Part shown: piece by piece, positions 45,824 to 54,935 of the stretch
How positions within the stretch are numbered: the stretch's first letter is position 1
How the letters are laid out: every line of letters begins with the position of its first letter
Assembly (NCBI GenBank): GCA_905221605.1
Contig: CAJNDS010002768.1
Coordinates: 968,035-1,032,034, forward strand
DNA: 64,000 bases
Source: Symbiodinium natans
Taxonomy: Eukaryota > Sar > Dinophyceae > Suessiales > Symbiodiniaceae
Reading direction: 5' to 3'
Translations under genes and position numbers: made by a program
Notes under the pieces: generated by a model
Database searches by the model: none
What the model was told of the DNA's origin: nothing
Seen by the model: only the letters and a program-made list of their open reading frames with translations

Positions 45824-46145
45824 CTGCCTATATAACTGGTTTTCTTTTGCCATGCACTTCCTTGTGAACGTCAGAGGGGGACGGTGGTAAATGCTGTTTT
45901 CCCTTTTTTGGTTTGCAGATGCGGGCCTCCAGCTGCTCACGTGTTGATGAGAAGCGTGCGGTCCTGGATGTGTGGGACTTTTGCTGCCTATGTAATTGGT
46001 TTCCTTTTGCCATGCACTTCCTTGCGAACGTCAGAGGGGGACGGTGGTAAATGCTGTTTTCCCCTTTCTTGGTTTGCAGATGCGGGCCTCCAGCTGATCA
46101 CGTGTTGATGAGAAGCGTGCGGTCCGGGATGTGTGGGCCTTTTTG
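45824..46145. repeat. 160-bp tandem duplication in the second-family 3'UTR
   Basis: Two copies with a 160-base period (CATGCACTTC at 45,851 and 46,011), almost identical, and the start of a third (TTTTTGCCATGGAATTTCC at about 46,141). Each copy contains GGTTTGCAGATGCGGGCCTC. 3'UTR tandem repeats are common in LINEs. Confidence 0.85.
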
Positions 46146-46307
46146 CCATGGAATTTCCTCCTTTTGCTGCAGCGGGGCAACCCAGGGCGTACCAAGACGC
46201 ACTGGGAACGTGACCCCCATGATGATGTGGGGTCTGCGCTGCAACTCCTCTATTTGTTTTGCTCTTCGAGGTGGTCTCCTTGGACCTGTTCACCTCCCTC
46301 GATCAAC

Positions 46308-46324
46308 GCATGTTCTTTCAGGAC
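46308..46324 (+). pseudogene. LHC exon 2 fragment, right part
   Basis: GCATGTTCTTTCAGGAC, identical to 30,913-30,929 (Gly-Met-Phe-Phe-Gln-Asp). It resumes the exon interrupted at 42,387. The first five bases are the duplicated target. Confidence 0.9.
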
Positions 46325-46436
46325 GCAGTCACACACACACACAAAACACAAGCACAAACACAAACACAAACACAAACACAAACACAAGCGCAAGCACAAG
46401 CACAAGCGCAAGCACAAACACAAACACAAACAAGCT
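46325..46436. repeat. CA-rich microsatellite in LHC intron remnant
   Basis: It starts GCAGTCACACAC and continues with ACAAGC/ACAAAC units, like 30,930-31,060. It abuts copy 5. Confidence 0.85.
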
Positions 46437-48874
46437 TAAGATTAAGGTTCCGCGTAAGGCGATGCTGGGCAAGTACTTTGGGGGTAAGAATAGAAGTCCT
46501 CTCAGCTGGGAAGGCTGCCAAGGTTGCAAGTCTGGGCACTAAAGGATGCAGATGTGAAGGAAGACTTTAACTTACAACTACATGATCAAATGTCTGAGGG
46601 GTTTTTCGACGAGGGTTACCCGTTATTTGGGCATGCAATGCGGGTGGGGGCTAAGAAGGTTGGTACAGTGGAGGGAAGTGCTCTGCCGGAATGGAAACAA
46701 GTCAACCAGGATCGGCTGGCGGAGCTAAGTGTGTTAAAAAAGAGGACAGCGCAAAAAGCGCCGCAGGGAGTGAGGTCGGCGGAGTTCAAACGGGTTGCTG
46801 CGGCGGCAAAAAAGGAGGTAAGGCAGATGATTAACAAATGGTGGCGGGAGAAGGCGGCGTACATTCAGGAGCGAGTGGATGCCAAGGACCACAATCATCA
46901 GTTTGCGGGCTATAGGGAGCTGCGCAGGGTACTTGCGCATGGGCGAAAACAGCCAGACAAACTTAGGGATGAGAAGGGAAACTTACTGCACACAAGGACT
47001 GGGAGGATTAAGCGCTGGCGGGAGTATTTCAAGGACCTGTTAAACGTGCCTGCCCAAGTGGCGGAGGAAAGTCAGTTGGATAGAGTCTCTGAAATTGTAC
47101 CACAGAGATGGTTGGATGAGTTGCCTAGCTTTGCGGAAACTGTTGCGGCGGTAGACCGTTTAAAGACAGGCAAGGCGCCGGGACCGGACGGGATTGAGGC
47201 GGAGCTCTTACTTGCACTAGATGGGCCCAATTTGAGGACTCTCCATGAAATGTTCTGCAGGGTGTGGGAGGGGCTGGAACCGATTCCGGAGGATTGGAAG
47301 TTCTCGTATTTAGTACCGGTGCCCAAAAAGGGCGATCTCACACAGTGCAAACGATGGAGAGGGATTCTGTTGTCTTCGATACCGGGCAAGGTCTTTGCAC
47401 GTATTTTAAATGCTAGACTTACCTCGCGTGTGGAGGATATGAACATCTTGCCTGAATCACAATGTGGCTTTAGAGCGGGGCGTGGAACTCTCGATATGAT
47501 TTGTGCATTGAAAATAGCCATGGAGATTGCGGATTATAAGAGACACCCCTTTCATGTTTTATTCGTGGATTTAGTTAAAGCCTATGACTCGGTGTCCAGA
47601 ACTGGATTGTGGGAAATTCTGCGAAAAAAGGGAGTGCCATGGAGGATGGGAGTCTGATTCGTGACTACTACACAGGCAAGACTGCAAAGGTGTCGGTGGA
47701 GGGAGGCCTGTCGCAGGAATTCCACCTGGAGACTGGATTGGGGCAAGGGTGCTGTCTGGCACCCTTGCTGTTTAACATTTTTCTTGCAGCGGTGATGGAA
47801 GCCTGGCAGGAAAACTCTGGTGGTGGAGTCAGCTGGCTTACCAGAATTGATGGGGCCCTTCTACATAGAGAAGTGTTGGATAAGTATACCATCTGGGAAG
47901 ATTTCAAATTGGAAGAACTGGGGTATGCAGATGATGCGGCGCTCATTGCAGATACTCTGGAGGCACTGAGAAACAGAGCAGTAGAGTTTCAGGCTCACTG
48001 TGTAAGTGGGGGTTAACTCTTTCGGTGGGAAAAACTGAGGCCTTGACCACGGCACGGGGGCCACAAGAGCCCATCCAAGTCCAGGAGTATGATGGGTTTG
48101 ATGCTATTAAGTTTGTGGATACGTTTGAATACCGGGGGGTCTTGTTTGACACTGCGCGGGTGGGTGATAAGGCCGTACGGGCACGTGTTGAAAAGGCCCG
48201 AAAGGCATTTTGGTCGCTGGCAAACAGCGTCTGGAATGTTCGGCAAATTTCAATTGCCACAAAAATAAAGGTTTACAGGGCGTGCGTGGTGTCTGTGCTT
48301 CTTTACGGGGCTGAAGTCTGGACTCCGTCGTTTGCGGCAAGAGGAGCGTTGGAAAAGTTTCAAATGATGTGCTTGCGAAAAATCTCGGGTTTTGGGACGG
48401 GAACGCTCGGTCTCCAATGATAAAGTCAGGGCCTGGCTGGGGGTTCCTAAAGTTGCTGACCAGGTGAGGCAGGTACGGCTACGGTGGCTGGGTCATGTGG
48501 GCCGTATGCCTAACTTCCGATTGCCAAAGAGAGTACTATTTGGAGTATTGCCTGATGGGGTGGGAACTCCCAGAAGACCAGGTTTACAGGTGGGTATCAG
48601 ACTCAGGGACGCTTTTGCAAAAGACCTAGAGGTGGCTGGTATTGGTAGACAGGGCTGGCTCCGGGTGTGTCGCAGACCGCGCATTTGCCCTTTCTGCAAT
48701 GGATACTGGCCGGGGGAGTCTTCTCTACGTTTGCACATCGCGGCGGACCACAGGTTTGAACCAACAGACTTCCCGATGCCATGCCCCGTCTGTGTACAAC
48801 AAGGTTTGGATGGGGGGATGTTTAGAAGTGTGCATCATTTCAAGTACCACATCAAACAAGTTCACAAGCGGTAG
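46437..48874 (+). pseudogene. Reverse transcriptase of copy 5, frameshifted and deleted
   Basis: Motifs in order: GKAPGPDGIEAELLLA; LVPVPKKGDLTQCKRWRGIL; SQCGFRAGRGTLDMI; motif A FVDLVKAYDSVSR; a frameshift with small deletion near 47,640; motif B GLGQGCCLAPLLFN; motif C GYADDAALIA; a shift near 48,010; LSVGKTEALTT and a thumb region; a shift near 48,405; QVRLRWLGHVGRM. At about 48,663 the sequence jumps from QGWL to CRRPRICPFCNGYW, losing some 700 bases including the first fingers; the last fingers CPFCNGYWPG and CPVCVQQG...HHFKYHIKQVHKR remain. Comparison with copy 9 suggests short matching sequence (GTGTGTCGCAG) at the deletion join. Confidence 0.88.
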
Positions 48875-48973
48875 ACGTATGGCTCTGCGGAACCAGACAT
48901 GGAATATCCTGCAGGCATCTTTGTTCAAGCTGCAAACAGCAACGTAGACAACGTTTCAAACGTCTCTGGGAGT

Positions 48974-49691
48974 ATGTCAGATGTGGAAGCACGACTGGCG
49001 GCTGTGGAAGACCATCTTGGGTCTGTGTCCAAGTTGGCAGCGGCGACAGCCAGGGGGCAAGGGAAGGAGCGGACGGGCCGCCTGGTGGTTGTGTTCTCAA
49101 CGGGAGGGTTCAAAGAGCGGGTGTTGGAAATCCTGCGCCAGTGGGCAGGGGCGGCGGCTTTTAAAAATGCTGAGGGCGGTGAGGGTGGCGAGGGAGGGCG
49201 TGGTTCGGCGGCAAGCTCTGGTGCGGGCGAAGGGCGTCCACCTCCACTTAAATACCAACTTTACCAAGCGATGGTCGAACAGCTGGCCACACAGGGTCTG
49301 GGGGAGCCGGTGCTTACTACACTCAGGGCCACGCCTGGGTCGGCAATCGAGTCCACGACGGCAAAACTGCCGGAAAACATCGGGGATGGAGCCTTCATTT
49401 TTACCCTCCTTTTCCAACCGAACCTCGAAGGACTGGCTGCTAGAGCAGCGCTCCAAAGCACCGCTGCCAGGCAAGCTGTGCAGAAAAAAGGAAGTATCTG
49501 GCCTGAGTGTGGCATAAGCCTGCCAGGTTCGCCCCCGGAAAGTTTCACAGAGAGGTTCTTCAGTTTCAAGGATACTCGGAGGAGGACCAAGTGGGGTACT
49601 TCAAAGGAAAGACGGGATGGGAGCAATGCCGCGCCTGGGAAGCGAGCAGCCTCGCCTCGGCTGTCCGTTTCCGCCAAAGCTGGGCCTTTTA
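48974..49691 (+). pseudogene. ORFX of copy 5, frameshifted near its end
   Basis: The likely start is the ATG of MSDVEARLAAVEDHLGSV, because the upstream in-frame codons are not kept in copy 9. The N-terminal coiled-coil-like block, ARGQGKERTGRLVVVF, FKERVLEILRQW, a Gly/Glu-rich spacer, LKYQLYQAMVEQLATQGLGE and FIFTLLFQPN are present. The frame slips at about 49,515, after which the expected KPARFAPGKFHREVLQFQGY lies in another frame. The basic tail is also disrupted. Confidence 0.75.
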
Positions 49692-49792
49692 ACTGCAATT
49701 GGAGCTGTTTGTGGTGAAGTGTTTGGGGAGTTTAAAGTGGGTATGGGAGCTGTGGAGGGGATCTTCCAGTGGGGGATTGATGATGATTCAGT

Positions 49793-49862
49793 GTCGGTAC
49801 CGTCCGACCTGACTTACAGTCGGTACCGCCCGACTGGGATATAAGTCGGTACCGTCCGGCTT
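49793..49862 (+). ncRNA. Triple hairpin with UACCGY hexaloops (copy 5)
   Basis: GTCGG/CCGAC closing TACCGT (49,793-49,808); CAGTCGG/CCGACTG closing TACCGC (49,817-49,836); AAGTCGG/CCGGCTT closing TACCGT (49,843-49,862, one G-T pair). Confidence 0.88.
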
Positions 49863-50245
49863 GTCCATTTTCTGCTTTTATTTCTGTTTGGGTTGGGGTC
49901 CTTGTGGGATGAGCGGGGTGAAGTAGTTCACTGGGGTCCCCCTTGGGGTGAATTCGGAGGTAGGATGGCTTTGGTCTTTTTGGTCCTCTTGTTGGTTTTT
50001 TGGGGTGTGTGGGTGCTGGGGTTTGCCCTTGCCTCCTTGCTGTGGTCCCGAGTTTTTGGGGTGTGTTGTGTGAGTGTGTGTGTGGGTTGGTTTGTAGCAT
50101 GGTCTCTGTCCGCTGAACAGTTTTGGTCGGTCGGAGTTGATATGTAGTGGGGTGGCGTGCTTGGACGGGCCTTGCCCTACTTTCAGTTTTGACAAAGACC
50201 GACACAGTTTTGGGTTTACACAGTTTTGTATTTTCCTGGGATGAT

Positions 50246-50259
50246 AGGCCTGACGGCCT
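50246..50259 (+). ncRNA. 3'-terminal hairpin (copy 5)
   Basis: AGGCC, TGAC, GGCCT, preceded by CTGGGATGAT, which is shared with copies 6-9. Confidence 0.65.
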
Positions 50260-50284
50260 GGCCCGTGGGGCTACATCCTCTTCC

Positions 50285-50299
50285 AGGCTTGGGATGTTT
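50285..50299 (+). repeat. 15-bp direct repeat, left flank of copy 6
   Basis: AGGCTTGGGATGTTT, repeated exactly at 51,968-51,982. It is a variant of the LHC-like boundary motif (C to G at position 8) and is read as the target-site duplication of copy 6. Confidence 0.9.
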
Positions 50300-50442
50300 C
50301 CAGGGCAAAATCCGACCTCCACCTCATCGCGGTGCCCCTGTTCCCGGCCTTATTTGAGTTAGTTCTTCTGTGTGTTTCTTGTCTGCAATTTTGGGCCGGC
50401 TAACGGAGGCGGTAAGGGGGGGGTCTCCCTAGGGGTCCTGGG

Positions 50443-50514
50443 GCCTACTTCGGTAGGCAAGCCCCGTCTGGGGGCTTTTCTTTGACGGGGGCATGGCCTA
50501 GCAAGCCATGCCCC
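50443..50514 (+). ncRNA. Two leader hairpins (copy 6)
   Basis: GCCTAC closes TTCG with GTAGGC (50,443-50,458). GGGGCATGGC/GCCATGCCCC closes CTAGCAA (50,488-50,514). Both match copy 2 in position and loop, with paired base changes in the stems. Confidence 0.7.
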
Positions 50515-50922
50515 TCTTTTCTCTTGCTACCGCGCACAACAAAGATACTCGACCTGATCTGCCGACTACGGCCCGACCACCAGTGAAGCATGGACAGATG
50601 CTGACTGAGCGTCGTGGTTGGCGGGCTGTGTGCGTCAAGGAAACAGGCCATAGCGAGCAGCGTAGAACAGTTCACCACTTTAAATATCACTTGAAAAGAT
50701 GCCACTTGTGAATCTCGTCCTTTCAGTTCCAAGCAGACATCCTAAACCTTTAACTCTGGCTCGGGACGTGGGACTGGTTGTGCTGCTGCTATGTTATTGT
50801 TATCCACTTTATTTTGTACCTTTTGTGAATGACTGCGCGCAAACTGTATTCCGCCGAGCTTTTGAGTGCTCAAGCGCTGTTCGTGGTTTTTCGTATTCGT
50901 GGGCCGCTAGTCGGCCATCGCC

Positions 50923-51650
50923 ATGGATGCCGAGTCTGTGGGCAAAAGGTTGTCTTACTTGGAGTCCACTGTTCACAGTGTTGGCTCTCTTGCTGTACAT
51001 ACAGCAAAGGGGGTTGGCAAAGATAGGAGCAGCAGGCAGGTGGTGGCGTTTTTCGTGGGGCAGGCCAAGGAGGGCTTTGGAGCTGCTACGTACTTGGGAG
51101 GAGGGTGCCAAGGGGAGTAGGGAGGAAGGCAAGTCGCCGGGTCCAGGCCACAGGCCTCTACCCTTCAAGGTTGAACTGGTGCGTTTGGTTGGTGAATTGC
51201 TCAAGCAGCAAGGGGTGGATGGCGAAGGTGAACCCCTTCAGGAAATCCTGGGTGTGGTGTCGGTGGAGGCGGCCTTCTACAGAGAACCGCGGGGGGAGTA
51301 GGCGGACCCTTGCCTTCGCTGAAGTGGAGGGGCTACGCTTGCGGTCGGCGCTGGGCAGTGAGGCGGTGCGCAGTGCCACTAAGAAGCGTGAGGATGGTGG
51401 GTGCCCTCCACTGGGGCTTCGCGAGGGCAAGTTCTTGCCGGGGCGGCTGCTTGCGGATGCGCTCCAGGACATTGAGCAGTATTCCGAGGACGAAATTCGG
51501 GCGTATTGGAAGGGGTCCGGAAAGAGTCGTGGAAAGGGCGGTGGTGGTAAAGAGGATGAACGTCGTGGGCAGGGAAAGCGGGCAGCGGAACGGCGTGGGT
51601 CCTCCGTGGCGACTGAGCAGGGGCGGACTGCAAAGTTGTCGACGTGGTGA
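50923..51650 (+). pseudogene. ORFX of copy 6, frameshifted
   Basis: It starts ATG, MDAESVGKRLSYLESTVHSV, with AKGVGKDRSSRQVVAFF; shifts frame near 51,070; continues LPFKVELVRLVGELLKQQGV and VSVEAAFYREP; shifts again near 51,300; and ends with YSEDEIRAYWKGSGKSRGKG and an Arg-rich tail. All family blocks are present in order. It is a close relative of copy 2 rather than of copies 5 and 7. Confidence 0.75.
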
Positions 51651-52132
51651 CAGTGGGCGTCGTGTTCTCTACTGGTGTTGTGTTGATTGGTGCCTCATGT
51701 TGCGGGGATGGTCCTTTTTGTCTTTTAGGGTTCTGGGTTCGGTCTTTGCTCCTCTATGTTTGGTTCTGTAGGTGGGTCTGGGTTCGACTCTGACTGTCAG
51801 CAAGCAGGCGCATCTCGCGCTGAACAGTTTTGGTGCGGTTTCCTGTGCAGGAGCTGTCACAGTTCGCCTTCTTGGTCGGGGGCGACTGTGGCAAGTCCGG
51901 CTTTGGGGACTACACGAGTTTTTGGTTCTGGGATGATGCCCCCTGAGGGGGCGGTGACATCCTCTTCAGGCTTGGGATGTTTAGAAGTGTGCATCATTTC
52001 AAGTACCGCATCAAACAAGTTCACAAACGGTAGACGTATGGCTCTGCGGAACCAGACATGGAATATCCTGCAGGCATCTTTGTTCAAGCTGCAAACAGCA
52101 ACGTAGACAACGTTTCAAACGCCTCTGGGAGT

Positions 52133-53177
52133 ATGTCAGATGTGGAAGCACGACTGGCGGCTGTGGAAGACCATCTTGGGTCTGTGTCCAAGTTGGCAGC
52201 GGCGACAGCCAAGGGGCAAGGGAAGGAGCGGACGGGCCGCCTGGTGGTTGTGTTCTCAACGGGAGGGTTCAAAGAGCGGGTGTTGGAAATCCTGCGCCAG
52301 TGGGACGCAGGGGACGCTGCTTTTAAGAATGCTGAGGGCGGTGAGGGTGGCGAGGGAGGGCGTGGTTCGGCGGCAAGCTCTGGTGCGGGCGAAGGGCGTC
52401 CACCTCCTCTCAAATGGGTGCGGGTCAAAAGTCTAGGTATGTAACTGGCTCCCGGGCGTCTTTCCGCGACATAGGGTTTGTAACAAAGCCGTTCTGCTTG
52501 CGACAAGCAGTCCGCGACAAGCCTCCGCGACAAGCCTCCGCGACAAGCCTTTGCGACAAGCCCCTTCTTGGAACTGCATGGGTTTCGTATCTCTTTTCAA
52601 GACAGCGCGAAACAGCCGCGACAAACCCCGCGACATACGTATGAAACAAGTGGGCGCGACATACGTATGTAACACAGGCGGGTGGCGGGACACCGCGACA
52701 TACCCCTATTTAGAGCCACAGCCAAATACCAACTTTACCAAGCCCACACAGGGTCTGGGGGAGCCGGTGCTTACTACATTCAGGGCCACGCCTGGGTCGG
52801 CAATCGAGTCCACGACGGCAAAACTGCCGGAAAGCATCGGGGATGGAGCCTTCATTTTTACCTTCCTTTTCCAACCGAACCTCGAAGGACTGGCTGCTAG
52901 AGCAGCGCTCCAAAGCACCGCTGCCAGGCAAGCTGTGCAGAAAAAAGGAAGTGTCTGGCCTGAGTGTGGCATTAAGCCTGCCAGGTTCGCCCCCAGAAAG
53001 TATCACAGAGAGGTTCTTCAGTTTCAAGGATACTTGGAGGAGGACCAAATGGGGTACTTCCAAGGAAAGAAAGGAGGTAAGGGTGGGGGCCGGGATGGGA
53101 GCAATGCCGCGCCTGGGAAGCGAGCAGCCTCGCATCGGCTGTCCGTTTCCGCCCCAAAGGATGCCAAGCGCCGCTAA
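52133..53177 (+). pseudogene. ORFX of copy 7, interrupted by an insertion
   Basis: The N-terminal half (MSDVEARLAAVEDHLGSV to the Gly/Glu spacer) runs to about 52,411. A 308-bp insertion follows. The C-terminal half then resumes at 52,728 with FIFTFLFQPNLEGLAARAAL, IKPARFAPRKYHREVLQFQG and GKKGGKGGGRDGSN, ending in KDAKRR. A 17-base deletion after TTTACCAAGC, compared with copy 5, also removes part of the Val-Glu-Gln-Leu block. Confidence 0.78.
52416..52723. mobile_element. Candidate MITE inside ORFX of copy 7
   Basis: A 308-bp block absent from copy 5, flanked by AAAT on both sides (52,412-52,415 and 52,724-52,727). The ends are imperfect inverted repeats: the start GGGTGCGGGTCAAAAGTC resembles the reverse complement of the end, GGCTGTGGCTCTAAATAG, and both continue to GGTATGT. 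Inside are four GCGACAAGCC repeats and two GCGACATACGTATG units. No ORF for a transposase; non-autonomous. The superfamily is not identified. Confidence 0.65.
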
Positions 53178-53316
53178 AGCTGGGCCCTTTAACTGCAATT
53201 GGAGCTGTTTGTGGTGAAGTGTTTGGGGAGTTTAAAGTGGGTATGGGAGCTGTGGAGGGGATCTTCCAGTGGGGGATTGATGATGATTCAGTGTCGGTAC
53301 CGTCCACCCTGACTTA

Positions 53317-53362
53317 CAGTCGGTACCGCCCGACTGGGATATAAGTCGGTACCGTCCGGCTT
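53317..53362 (+). ncRNA. Hexaloop hairpins 2 and 3 (copy 7)
   Basis: CAGTCGG/CCGACTG closing TACCGC and AAGTCGG/CCGGCTT closing TACCGT, as in copy 5. The first hairpin (53,293) has lost pairing (CCACC instead of CCGAC). Confidence 0.8.
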
Positions 53363-53792
53363 GTCCATCTTCTACTTTTATTTCTGTTTGGGTTGGGGCC
53401 CTTGTGGGATGAGCGGGGTGAAGTAGTTCACTGGGGTCCCCCTTGAGGTGAATTCGGAGGTAGGATGGCTTTGGTCTTTTTGGTCCTCTTGTTGGTGTTT
53501 TGGGGTGTGTGGGTGCTGGGGTTTGCCCTTGCCTCCTTGCTGTGGTCCCGAGCTTTTGGGTTTGTTGTGTGAGTGTGTGTGTGTGTGTGTGTGGGTTGTT
53601 TTGTAGCATGGTCTCTGTCCGCTGAACAGTTTTGGTCGGTCGGAGTTGATATGTAGTGGGGTGGGGTGCTTGGACGGGCCTTGCCCTACTTTCAGTTTTG
53701 ACAAAGACCGACACAGTTTTGGGTTTACGCAGTTTTGTATTTTCCTGGGATGATAGGCCTGACGGCCTGGCCATGTGGCTACATCCTCTTCC

Positions 53793-53805
53793 AGGCTTGC
53801 GATGA
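53793..53805 (+). repeat. Boundary motif AGGCTTGCGATGA
   Basis: An exact 13-base match to LHC exon 2, between copy 7 and copy 8. Confidence 0.85.
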
Positions 53806-53888
53806 CCGGGGCAAAGTCCGACCTCCACCTCACCGTGGTGCCCCGGTGTTCCCGACATACTTAAGTGTTCTTGCTGTGTGGCGACTTT
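53806..53888 (+). ncRNA. Possible HDV-like ribozyme leader (copy 8)
   Basis: CCGGGGC (53,806-53,812) pairs with GCCCCGG (53,840-53,846). ACC (53,827-53,829) pairs with GGT (53,837-53,839) closing TCACCGT. AAAGTC (53,813-53,818), right after the first strand, pairs with GACTTT (53,883-53,888) downstream, as P2 would. Compared with copy 2, the first stem differs by a paired change (G-C to A-T). The eight extra bases between P2 and P3 are atypical for HDV-like ribozymes. Confidence 0.45.
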
Positions 53889-53899
53889 TCTGCATTAAC

Positions 53900-54935
53900 A
53901 TGTCGGCTAACGGAGGCGGCGGGGGGGGGGGGGCACCAAACCTGGGAACGGGGCTTCCTTTTTTGGAAGCAACCCGGGGGAGGTCTCTCCCCGACCGGCA
54001 GTTCAGCCTGGCTAGCTGTTCTGCTGTATCAATAGCTACCGCACGGGATAGAAGTGTTCGAACCTGCCATACTGCATCTACTCGCCCAATTGTGAACGCG
54101 GACAGGCGTGAGCAGCGTAGATGTGGTGGGCCTAAGCGTGCTAAGCTAAACTGGGGATGCTGGAATGTTCAAACCATGAAAAGTGATCTTGAGATTACAC
54201 AAAGGGGGGGAGTAAAGATCGCAGGCGCAGATCCGCAGAAAGTGGTTGACTTGTGTGGGGAACTCCAACGTAAAGGTGTCAGTTTGTGCGCGGTGTCTGA
54301 GCACAGGTGGAAAGGGGAGGGTTCATGCGCCATTGGAGAGGACTGGCTGTGTGTTTACTCGGTTGGAAAATCCTAAGAAGGCGTCGCAAGGGGTGGGTTT
54401 TCTCTTGAACAAGGACATGCAGTACGCGTGGAGGAGGGCTGACGAGCTGTGTGAGTATGGTGGTGGGCGGCTACTGCGTATCAGGTTAAAGATAAACGGG
54501 CGTTTCATTTCAGTTATTTCGTGCTATGCGCCGACATTCCAGTGTTCAGAAGAAGAGAAGGAGGCGTTTTATGCGCAACTTGGAGAAATGATGGACAAGG
54601 TCGCTCCGCGAGATGAATGAAATGATGGAGATGGGTTACGGGAGATGGTTGGGAGACACGGACTGGCGGAAGTTAATGAAAATGGCACTCGGCTGCTGGA
54701 CTTTTGTTCGGGGCGGGATCGGGATGCACCGGTAGTTGCTAGCACACTTTTCAAACACAACGTCTATGGCACATGGTTTCACCCATCTTCTAGACGATGG
54801 TTTCAGATAGACCATGTCATATGCAGGCGAAGATCACTGGGGCTTATACACAACGTTCAGGTTATGCCGGGGTACGTGCATCGCACAGATCATCGGTTCG
54901 TCAAAGTAACCCTGTCGGTGCCTAGAAAAGTTGCA
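53900..54935 (+). pseudogene. AP endonuclease domain of copy 8, frameshifted
   Basis: From a possible ATG (MSANGGGGG) the frame reaches WGCWNVQTM (Asn), VSEHRWKGEGS (Glu), then slips near 54,355. The second frame gives GVGFLLNKDM, VISCYAPTFQCS (Tyr) and ends near 54,620, before the Gly-Asp-Phe-Asn block, which is deleted. The third frame, from 54,645, resumes GLAEVNENGTRLLDFC, WFQIDHVICRR and HRTDHRFVKV. The loss of the catalytic Asp-Asn motif means the nuclease is dead. Confidence 0.82.
53953..53992 (+). ncRNA. Two leader hairpins (copy 8)
   Basis: GCTTCC/GGAAGC closing TTTTTT (53,953-53,970) and GGGGAG/CTCCCC closing GTCT (53,977-53,992). They occupy the positions of the leader hairpins of copies 2 and 6 but have different sequences. 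Confidence 0.5.

Larger units (their letters stand above)
42388..46307 (+). mobile_element. Second-family LINE-like element inserted in LHC exon
   Basis: A 3.9-kb element flanked by GCATG on both sides (42,383-42,387 and 46,308-46,312), which fits a 5-bp target-site duplication. Deleting it and one GCATG restores LHC exon 2 through FFQD and into the CA-rich repeat. It lacks the endonuclease (5'-truncated) but keeps an unbroken RT-zinc-finger frame, an intact ORFX-like gene and a long 3'UTR with a 160-bp tandem repeat. The intact frames suggest it is the youngest insertion in the window. Confidence 0.88.
46437..50284 (+). mobile_element. Main-family LINE-like element, copy 5, 5'-truncated
   Basis: It starts within the last part of the endonuclease (LKIKVPRKAMLGKYFG), directly after the CA repeat. 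RT, partial zinc fingers, ORFX, hexaloop hairpins and the 3'-terminal hairpin AGGCC/GGCCT (50,246-50,259) follow. It ends at AGGCTTGGGATG (50,285). Several frameshifts and an internal deletion between QGWL and the third finger make it defective. Confidence 0.85.
50300..51967 (+). mobile_element. Copy 6: short main-family element without endonuclease and RT
   Basis: 1,668 bp between perfect 15-bp direct repeats. It keeps the 5' leader (ribozyme-like start and two hairpins), then joins at about 50,660 to the last codons of the zinc-finger ORF (VHHFKYHLKRCHL), followed by ORFX, 3'UTR and terminal hairpin GCCCCC/GGGGGC (51,938-51,952). The endonuclease, RT and most fingers are deleted. Clean flanking repeats mean it inserted in this deleted form, so it must have been mobilised by proteins made from another copy. 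Confidence 0.85.
51968..53792 (+). mobile_element. Copy 7: 5'-truncated main-family element with inserted MITE
   Basis: Element sequence starts at GGGATGTTTAGAAGTGTG, corresponding to the last finger of copy 5 (48,826 on), overlapping the 15-bp repeat. It contains ORFX interrupted by a 308-bp insertion, hexaloop hairpins (the first one broken), and the terminal hairpin AGGCC/GGCCT (53,755-53,768). It ends at the exact motif AGGCTTGCGATGA (53,793-53,805). Confidence 0.82.

Noticed and set aside
48899-48973. Starting ORFX of copy 5 at MEYPAG
   Set aside because: The same upstream bases are out of frame in copy 9 because of a small deletion, whereas MSDVEARL is kept in all; the later ATG is preferred.
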